Of a stretch of DNA of 7,034 bases, positions 1 through 5,627 are shown piece after piece. The translations under genes and the position numbers were made by a program. Every line of letters begins with the position of its first letter. Positions within the stretch are counted from its first letter, which is position 1. This stretch comes from an uncultured bacterium. Its GTDB lineage: Bacteria; Bacteroidota; Bacteroidia; CAILMK01. Under the pieces are notes generated by a model, which was not told the origin of the DNA, searched no databases, and saw only the letters and a list, made by a program, of their open reading frames with translations. The DNA lies in assembly GCA_903835275.1 (NCBI GenBank), contig CAILMK010000633.1, positions 1 to 7,034 of the forward strand. Reading direction: 5' to 3'.

Positions 1-1032
1 ATTTTTCAATTGATTTTTGCACTGATCATTTTTGGAGTACTGGGGTACTTTTTATATAAGAAAGTCACGAATTCTGATAGTGTTCTGAACTCTGCTGCAA
101 AGGATGTCGCTAAAACTGTCAACGTTACTGATCCCGACCTAACTAAAACATACGATTCGGACATTCTTCCAACGGACGAACTTTTGAATAACAAGAATCC
201 GCTTTCTGTTAAAATGTACGCCGACCTGAAGGCACGCTACAAGAGTGACTTTGTTGAACTTATCAAGGAGATCAAGGAAAGCGGAGCCAAACCTGTATTG
301 TGCTGGGTAACCACAGAAATAGGAATAGCCCAGACGCCGGTTCAGTATTATGGGAAATTGTACATCAAGGAATTGTGTGCGGAAAATGGTGTTGAATTTA
401 ATGAACTCGGCGGGCCTATACTAGTAAATCTGCATGATAATACCTTTATGCCCAAGGATGGCCACTTCAATAAAAAAGGTGCAAAATTCATAGCAGATTT
501 TGCCGATGGCATTATAAAGAGGTATCCAAATGTAAAGTCTACTAAAATTTATACCGCTAAGGAAAGGGCTGAATATTTTGGCGACCAGCTTCCCAATGAT
601 GATGAGATTCTGGATGGAGGCAAGGGCTTGCCTTACAGGCTTAAAACCAACAAACAAGGTTTGAGAATGGGGTACGATCTGAACTTCCCGAAGAAAAAAC
701 GGAGAATTCTATTCATGGGAGATTCCGAGTTCTTTTTCCCATTCCTTGATAATGACGGTACCGCAGAAGGCCAGCTACAGGCAAGACATCCCGAACTTGA
801 GATCCTGAACGCGGCCAACTGGGGTTATTCCATTGATGACTATTTATCATTATGGCAGGAAAGGGCAAAATATTCCGAGCCTGATGTTGTTCTTTTGCAA
901 AGTTCAGGTACAGATATTACTGACCTGTTTTTTACCAACCGCATGAAATATAGCCGCCATCGCGAGCACATCAAACCGACAGATCTTGAAAAGAAGTTTT
1001 ACGAAGCTTTGGATAAACAAGCCAAAAAATAG
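1..1032 (+). CDS. Membrane-anchored SGNH/GDSL-hydrolase-like protein, left end possibly cut
   Basis: The frame is open to the left edge. The first visible start is a TTG at 10 (340 residues, numbered from there), but the hydrophobic segment already begins in the codons before it (I-F-Q), so the true start is probably just outside the window. Residues 1-16 look like one membrane helix followed by two lysines. The rest is soluble. Residues 85-175 resemble the C-terminal half of an SGNH hydrolase: a strand with GAKPVLCWV (92-100), a Tyr-rich helix, then D150-G-H152-F-N154 and a KKGAKFIADF helix. Residues 205-305 resemble the N-terminal half: TNKQGLR, ILFMGDSE (nucleophile S239), LNAANWGYS (G272), and PDVVLLQSSGTDITD. 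SGNH enzymes of this kind usually act as O-acyl esterases or transferases on envelope glycans or lipids; no substrate can be read here. Block order is inverted relative to the family and the block III Asn is not evident, so activity is uncertain. The family call is fairly sure, the function is not. Confidence 0.75.
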   Translation: MFQLIFALIIFGVLGYFLYKKVTNSDSVLNSAAKDVAKTVNVTDPDLTKTYDSDILPTDELLNNKNPLSVKMYADLKARYKSDFVELIKEIKESGAKPVLCWVTTEIGIAQTPVQYYGKLYIKELCAENGVEFNELGGPILVNLHDNTFMPKDGHFNKKGAKFIADFADGIIKRYPNVKSTKIYTAKERAEYFGDQLPNDDEILDGGKGLPYRLKTNKQGLRMGYDLNFPKKKRRILFMGDSEFFFPFLDNDGTAEGQLQARHPELEILNAANWGYSIDDYLSLWQERAKYSEPDVVLLQSSGTDITDLFFTNRMKYSRHREHIKPTDLEKKFYEALDKQAKK

Positions 1033-1040
1033 GCGGTTAA

Positions 1041-1077
1041 TTAGATATCTATAATAACATTGATGAGGTATATCTAA
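1041..1077. repeat. AT-rich inverted repeat after the SGNH-like gene
   Basis: TTAGATAT (1041-1048) and ATATCTAA (1070-1077) are perfect reverse complements separated by 21 bases, beginning 8 bases after the stop at 1030-1032. The stem is AT-rich and has no T-run after it, so it is a poor intrinsic terminator. It could be a weak 3'-end structure or chance. The rest of the 223-base gap to 1255 is AT-rich and, apart from the promoter box, an 11-bp direct repeat and a doubtful 37-codon frame, shows nothing I can name. Confidence 0.3.
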
Positions 1078-1220
1078 ATAGCCAAAAGTAGCTAATTAGT
1101 GCGCAATGTCAAAGCAAATTATTGTAAACCAATATTTTGATGAATTATGAATTTAAAGCTCCTTCTTCAAAAATCGCAGACTTTGTTATCAGGAAATTAG
1201 GAATTGAACATAAACTTTGT

Positions 1221-1228
1221 TATCTTTG
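1221..1228 (+). promoter_or_regulatory. Bacteroidota-type -7 promoter element for the 63-residue gene
   Basis: TATCTTTG matches the Bacteroidota sigma-factor -7 consensus TAnnTTTG exactly and lies 27 bases before the ATG at 1256, so a transcript would have a leader of about 20 nt. The best -33 candidate is the TTG at 1204-1206, but the 14-base spacer is shorter than the usual 17-23. There is no Shine-Dalgarno sequence in the leader, as is normal for this phylum. Confidence 0.5.
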
Positions 1229-1255
1229 GAAAACCAACCCTAAACCTAATTAATT

Positions 1256-1447
1256 ATGGAAAACGGCCAATTCCATCTCATTTACCCGGATGGCACATTC
1301 GCCCTATTCTTCGACCCCAGTGCGACCTTGAAGGAAGTAATGGAGTTCGCCGCCCTGTATAACCAGGGACGGGAAGAGAATAGAAAGATTGTGGAAGTCC
1401 TTAGTAAAGATGGACTTAGAAAAGTAGAGAATCTATCAGTAGCTTAA
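1256..1447 (+). CDS. Small protein of unknown function, 63 residues
   Basis: I do not recognise this protein. It starts at an ATG placed downstream of a good -7 box and ends at TAA, giving 63 residues with no signal peptide or membrane segment, so it is probably cytoplasmic. The N-terminal third (MENGQFHLIYPDGTFALFFD) looks like two or three beta strands around a PDGT turn. From about residue 24 it looks helical, with EVMEFAALYNQGREENRKIVEVLSK rich in charged and aliphatic residues. All five Phe codons are TTC and the first two thirds are GC-richer than the surrounding DNA; the last third is A-rich with three AGA codons. Its stop is 23 bases from the stop of the giant gene on the opposite strand, and no terminator hairpin is visible between them. 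The promoter and codon use argue for a real gene, but no function can be assigned. Confidence 0.6.
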   Translation: MENGQFHLIYPDGTFALFFDPSATLKEVMEFAALYNQGREENRKIVEVLSKDGLRKVENLSVA

Positions 1448-1470
1448 ATCCTGCTACCTGTTTTCGGCAA

Positions 1471-4400
1471 TTATCTTATTATAGTTACCGTTCCTTCTTT
1501 TGTACCAATAGCCTTGCCCTTTATTAGCCAGTAATACACTCCGGCTGCCAAAGGTTCGCCTGCTAAGGAAGTTCCATTCCAGGATAAGGTTTCACCCGGA
1601 CCTCCCATTTGTTTGTATACCAATTGTCCCCAGCGATTGAACACTTCAAGTTTAAAATCCATACACTTGTCATTGATCCCACTTAGGGTAAATACATCAT
1701 TTTTGCCATCGCCATCAGGAGTTATCACATTGGATATCTTCAGGTTATCAAATCCTATGTCAAAAAATGAAAAATGACCTTTCGCCGTATCAGCGCAGTT
1801 ATTGGTCGGCTCGGAGATCATAATAACAGTATAATCACCATTTTGAGTATACGTATGGAATGCATCCCGTGTTGTGGCATTAGTAGTTCCATCACCAAAA
1901 TTCCATAGGAAACGCTTGGCAGCTGTATCTGTCTTATTGAAGAAATTCACAAATCCGGTACAGGAATCCAATTGAAACACGAATATGGCATCCTTTTTAC
2001 GTTTGGGAGTAACTACTTTTATTGAAGTATCTGCGCAGGCTTTACCGGCATTAATGATAAAGCTTACCTTATAAGAAGTATCAGCGTTATAAATATGTTT
2101 TACAGGATTCGCAACAGTATCGTAAGTGGTATCACCGAAATCCCAGCGGTATTTCGGATCAGAAATTCCAGCCTTAAATAAATAGTCACGTGTACAAGGC
2201 GGATTTGTATAAGTAAAGGTCGATTTGTTTTTAGGAGGAATGACTATAGGTATGCGGCCGGTATCGCCCTTGCAATAATTAGGTAAAATAAGAGTAATGG
2301 TATCGTTCCCGGATTTCGGGAACGTGTACGATGGATACATCGCCCGGATAGTATCTTTTCCAAATACCCAGACGGGAGCACTGTCTCCCGGAGCGAAACT
2401 CTTTATTTTTACGGTATGGCTGCAAGTATCAAAAACATACTTTGCAACGGGTTTACCCAAAGGAGGAAAGGTTACTGTTTTAATAACCGTATCGCAGGGA
2501 GCCTTGGGCCGGATGATAAGGCTCATCTTTAGTTTTCCTTTTCCGGTATAGGTGTAACTCGGGTATTTAGTTGTAAACTTTTTTCCGTCTATGATCCATA
2601 AAAAATTGGTGTCGCGCAAAAGGACTGAAGTAACAGTTACTGTTCTGCTGCAGGTATCAATGGTAAAATCAAAATCTGATTTATTAAGGGTAATTACCTG
2701 TGAAGATGAATCTACACACGGCGTACCTTTATCCGTAATCAAAGTGACTTTGTATTGTCCCGGGTTTTTATAAAAGTGAGTTGGAGAAGGAGTACTGGAG
2801 GTATCATTATCACCGAATTTCCAGAAAAGAGATTGCGCCAAAGCATTTGTACCGGCAGTATCAAAATCAACCAAATGATTACAGGTATCCTTGTAATAAG
2901 CAAAATTCGGTCTTGATTGGTAATATGAATGAACCTGCAATGAAAGTGAATCCTTGGTAGTACAGCTATATAAATTTTTTACAACCAGTTTCAAAGTAAA
3001 AACCCCTCCGTATTTATACTGGTGCGGAGGTGGATTTTTCAGAGTTGAAGTAGTTCCATCGCCAAAATCCCAAAAAAAGGTTTTTCCATTGATAGTTTTG
3101 TTAGTGATCTTAACTGTATATGGCGAGCAACCATGGGTAGGGGCATCAAAAGCTGCTTTCAGGTTAGGAATACTAAGGTCTACTTTAAAAAGAAGATTAT
3201 TGCAACCTGAGCTTGGATTCGAAGTTCCATACCCATTAGTGCCATTATTTACTTGAGACCATGCATTTGATGTCGTTGGAAAATCAGATAATCCCCAACA
3301 GCCACCACAAACGCTCTGGTAAATTACACCCCGTTTATCAAAGCGACTTGTTCCTCCATCCACATGCTCCGGATCCGGGCTCCCTCCATAAAAAGACGCA
3401 TAAAGCAATGTATCCATATTCCTGGCAAATAAAGCTACATAAAAGTCAGATCCGTCTGTTGAATTCTGAGAGGCATCTCTGGTTGTTTTTAAGTTACTGG
3501 TAGTTCCTCCATGTCCTCCATTATCCGTGCTATTGACCTCTCCCCCCCAACCGGATATATATATCTTGCCACAGTCGTCCACCAGAAACGCAGTTGGTGA
3601 AATATCTGCTTTAGCTGTATCCTTTCCAATGGTGGCGGAACGAATTACTGTATCAAGTTCATTGGAAAACTCAGTTATAAATTGTCCGCTTTTAGGATTA
3701 TTATAAAGGGCTTTAAAATTAGGGAACGAGTCTCCTCCATTTGTTTGCCCATACAAATACACATGATCACTTTTATCAAGCTGCACAAAATAGCTTTGGT
3801 CATAATGGTCGGTTCCAAGATAGGTAGCATTTAGCAGTGTACTCCCATCGTCTTTTAAAGCGCAGACATAGGCATCCACTTCATCCAGGGCAACTTTGCT
3901 TCCTGCAAATGGAGGTTTGAGATAATTCTGATAGGTTTTATTATCTGAGAAAAAATAAGGGCTGTTGGTGCCTCCCGTTATAAAAATATTCCCCTTGCTA
4001 TCCCTCTGAAGAGAGTACGCAGCATCCGCGCCTGAACCTCCGATATACGTATTCCAGATTAGTTTTGAAAAATCTGAATTCATCTTGAAAACACATGCGT
4101 CCTGACCTCCTCTCAATTTCTTTTGATATGCCTTAGTAAATTTGGAGGAATCCACGAAATCACTACTCATTGTAGATGATGCAACATAAGTATTTCCCTT
4201 TTCATCTACAATAACCTCTCCTCTTGCCTGGTCGCCATAATTGTAAAATAATTTTGCCCGTGAAAAATTAAAAGCGAGGTTTCCAAAAGTGTTAAAAGAC
4301 CAACTGACAATGCCATTTATTCCATCTGCACCTTTTCCTCCAAGATAGGTAGATGCAATCATGCTATCTCCATTCCTTGAAAGTTTGAAAAGAAATATAT

Positions 4401-5544
4401 CACAACTATCACCATACGTTTTCTGCCATGCATTGCTGCTTGTTGGGAAATCTGAAGAAAATGTAGTGCCGAAAATGATAAGTCTGTCCTGACTATCTAC
4501 AACCATGCTATTAGGTTGTTCGTGTGCTTTCCCACCTATATACGTCGCAAATAATAATGAGTCACCGTGCTGATTGTACTTCAATATTGCTACGTCACCA
4601 GGATAAAAGCCTTCCTCTAGTAATTCATTATACTTCCCTCCGTTAAACGTGCTATCGTATGCTTTATACCTTCCTGTATCAACCGGGAAGCCTATACTGT
4701 AAGCAGTTCCACCGGAGTACCCATTTCCTTCTTTGTCATATGTCCCTGTAAAACCAAAATTATCCGCATAAGACCCCGAATAGGTTGCAAAGATCATGGT
4801 GGGATCTATGACAAGGGGTAAATCGTTATTATATCCAGATGGAAATTCAAAGCTAATTACATTACCTTTTACAACGTAATTACAGGTAATTTGCCTACGT
4901 TCACCACCGTAATCCTGATAAGCATATGGTTTTAATTCATGAATTTGTCCCAGCCAGCTTTTGATTTGTAATTCCCCGTTTACGACAATGATATTATCCG
5001 CTCCGCTGATCCTGTATTGAATATTGCGAACATCACCACGGGGGGCAACTAAATAGGTCTGCTTAATGGCATCGTCCTCGCTTTCCACCAACAGGGAAAT
5101 GGAAGGAAAAAGATTTTCGTATTTTACCTTGAAAAAAGGTTTTACATGCGATGCCCATTTCGAGGGATCATTGCCTTCAAAATAATTGTAATATTCAGTA
5201 CCCTGGGAATCTGCGGTAATTTTAACTGTGGAAAGAGGATTGACAAAATCAAGGAAAATACTTTCATAGCTTATATTCTTGGTTTGAAAAGGAACATAAG
5301 CATGTGTCTTTTTAAAAGATTCAGGAACTTTGACAAATGCGTACCTGATCCATTGTTTACCCAAAAAAGCCCTGCCTCCAGGTATATCCGCGGCATATTG
5401 GATCAAAGGATTCCACTGCCCCTTGTTTTCAATGAAGCGAACCCGCCCAAAAAGGCTATTGCTGCATAGAACAAGCAGTATCAATACGGGCAATATAACT
5501 CCCTTCACGGGGCGCGATAACATCATACGTTCGAGTTCAGACAT
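1471..5544 (-). CDS. Giant T9SS-secreted surface protein: SBBP propeller, PKD repeats, type B sorting domain
   Basis: This is a 1357-residue exported protein. Residues about 8-33 form a signal peptide (basic R11/K14, hydrophobic ILPVLILLVLC, small residues near 30-33). Residues 36-250 start with RFIENKGQW and match the N-terminal domain commonly found ahead of SBBP repeats in Bacteroidota. Residues 250-790 hold about seven TYxGG...DxxGNxYxxGxT units, with DFPT(S/T)SNAW at 365-373 and 754-762 and CGGCW at 746-750. Residues 795-1262 hold six PKD-like repeats, four with W-x-FGD (825, 908, 1134, 1214). Residues 1268-1357 are the T9SS type B (CHU_C) domain: TPDGDGKNDVF, VFNRWGQLVYK, AAGVYYWL. By family knowledge it would cross the inner membrane by Sec and the outer membrane by T9SS, and act on the surface or in the medium, possibly in adhesion. 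No catalytic domain is visible. The chosen start is ATG 5544, but ATG 5526 or 5523 (M7, M8) gives a more typical signal peptide and a longer leader. It is transcribed alone, divergently from serS. Confidence 0.92.
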   Translation of the reverse strand: MSELERMMLSRPVKGVILPVLILLVLCSNSLFGRVRFIENKGQWNPLIQYAADIPGGRAFLGKQWIRYAFVKVPESFKKTHAYVPFQTKNISYESIFLDFVNPLSTVKITADSQGTEYYNYFEGNDPSKWASHVKPFFKVKYENLFPSISLLVESEDDAIKQTYLVAPRGDVRNIQYRISGADNIIVVNGELQIKSWLGQIHELKPYAYQDYGGERRQITCNYVVKGNVISFEFPSGYNNDLPLVIDPTMIFATYSGSYADNFGFTGTYDKEGNGYSGGTAYSIGFPVDTGRYKAYDSTFNGGKYNELLEEGFYPGDVAILKYNQHGDSLLFATYIGGKAHEQPNSMVVDSQDRLIIFGTTFSSDFPTSSNAWQKTYGDSCDIFLFKLSRNGDSMIASTYLGGKGADGINGIVSWSFNTFGNLAFNFSRAKLFYNYGDQARGEVIVDEKGNTYVASSTMSSDFVDSSKFTKAYQKKLRGGQDACVFKMNSDFSKLIWNTYIGGSGADAAYSLQRDSKGNIFITGGTNSPYFFSDNKTYQNYLKPPFAGSKVALDEVDAYVCALKDDGSTLLNATYLGTDHYDQSYFVQLDKSDHVYLYGQTNGGDSFPNFKALYNNPKSGQFITEFSNELDTVIRSATIGKDTAKADISPTAFLVDDCGKIYISGWGGEVNSTDNGGHGGTTSNLKTTRDASQNSTDGSDFYVALFARNMDTLLYASFYGGSPDPEHVDGGTSRFDKRGVIYQSVCGGCWGLSDFPTTSNAWSQVNNGTNGYGTSNPSSGCNNLLFKVDLSIPNLKAAFDAPTHGCSPYTVKITNKTINGKTFFWDFGDGTTSTLKNPPPHQYKYGGVFTLKLVVKNLYSCTTKDSLSLQVHSYYQSRPNFAYYKDTCNHLVDFDTAGTNALAQSLFWKFGDNDTSSTPSPTHFYKNPGQYKVTLITDKGTPCVDSSSQVITLNKSDFDFTIDTCSRTVTVTSVLLRDTNFLWIIDGKKFTTKYPSYTYTGKGKLKMSLIIRPKAPCDTVIKTVTFPPLGKPVAKYVFDTCSHTVKIKSFAPGDSAPVWVFGKDTIRAMYPSYTFPKSGNDTITLILPNYCKGDTGRIPIVIPPKNKSTFTYTNPPCTRDYLFKAGISDPKYRWDFGDTTYDTVANPVKHIYNADTSYKVSFIINAGKACADTSIKVVTPKRKKDAIFVFQLDSCTGFVNFFNKTDTAAKRFLWNFGDGTTNATTRDAFHTYTQNGDYTVIMISEPTNNCADTAKGHFSFFDIGFDNLKISNVITPDGDGKNDVFTLSGINDKCMDFKLEVFNRWGQLVYKQMGGPGETLSWNGTSLAGEPLAAGVYYWLIKGKAIGTKEGTVTIIR
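1474..1743 (-). other. T9SS type B C-terminal sorting domain
   Basis: These are residues 1268-1357 of the giant protein. The signature parts are ISNVITPDGDGKNDVF (1270-1285), FKLEVFNRWGQLVYK (1297-1311), W-N-G at 1322-1324 and LAAGVYYWLIKG (1332-1343), ending in TVTIIR. This is the gliding motility-associated C-terminal domain that directs cargo through the type IX machinery. Confidence 0.92.
1759..3162 (-). repeat. Array of six PKD-like domains, about 77 residues each
   Basis: These are residues 795-1262 of the giant protein. First cysteines of successive units are at 806, 888, 965, 1041, 1117 and 1195, giving a period of 76-82 residues. Units 1, 2, 5 and 6 keep the PKD core W-x-FGD and an H-x-Y or HFY strand. 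Units 3 and 4 have lost WDFGD (LWIIDG and VWVFGK instead) but keep a YPSYT strand. Each unit has a second cysteine 50-55 residues after the first. PKD domains are beta-sandwich spacers or binding modules in secreted proteins. Confidence 0.85.
3175..4797 (-). repeat. SBBP beta-propeller repeat region, about seven units
   Basis: These are residues 250-790 of the giant protein. Unit starts are visible as FATYSGS (252), FATYIGG (332), ASTYLGG (397), WNTYIGG (497), LNATYLG (571), IRSATIG (634) and LYASFYGG (714). Each is followed by a D-x-x-G-x-(I/V)-(Y/F) strand and, in most, a G-T-x-S-x-DFP-like loop. The mean period is about 77 residues. Unit 3 carries an insertion near 411-440. Seven units fit a single beta-propeller, but this count is by eye. 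Confidence 0.75.
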
Positions 5545-5554
5545 TTTGACCTAT

Positions 5555-5562
5555 CAAAAATA
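5555..5562 (-). promoter_or_regulatory. Candidate -7 promoter box for the giant secreted protein
   Basis: On the minus strand this reads TATTTTTG, a match to TAnnTTTG. It ends 10 bases before the ATG at 5544, which would leave only about 5 nt of leader. The in-frame ATGs at 5526 and 5523 would have leaders of about 24-27 nt. I see no clear TTG -33 element upstream. Confidence 0.4.
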
Positions 5563-5603
5563 ACATTTTTTAATTAAAAAAGGCTTCTTAATCTTTAACA
5601 TGA

Positions 5604-5611
5604 TATTTTTG
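5604..5611 (+). promoter_or_regulatory. Candidate -7 promoter box for serS
   Basis: TATTTTTG matches the Bacteroidota TAnnTTTG element and lies 16 bases before the serS ATG at 5628, giving a predicted leader of roughly 10 nt. There is no Shine-Dalgarno sequence and no clear -33 TTG. The box is identical to the one serving the opposite strand at 5555-5562. The leader has no room for a T-box riboswitch. Confidence 0.45.
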
Positions 5612-5627
5612 CAGTAAATACAGCCTG

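Noticed and set aside
1092..1099. CTAATTAG palindrome in the first intergenic region.
   Set aside because: An 8-bp AT-rich palindrome is expected by chance in DNA of this composition and has no partner site.
1147..1200. 17-codon frame MNLKLLLQKSQTLLSGN as a possible leader peptide.
   Set aside because: It is very short, lies upstream of the likely transcription start, and overlaps the 37-codon frame; no attenuator structure follows it.
1448..1470. Possible bidirectional terminator between the two convergent genes.
   Set aside because: The 23-base gap contains a TTTT run but no inverted repeat, so nothing supports a terminator there.
2954..3256. Plus-strand 100-codon frame inside the giant gene.
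   Set aside because: It is antisense to well-conserved PKD and SBBP coding sequence, with no promoter and no sensible protein features.
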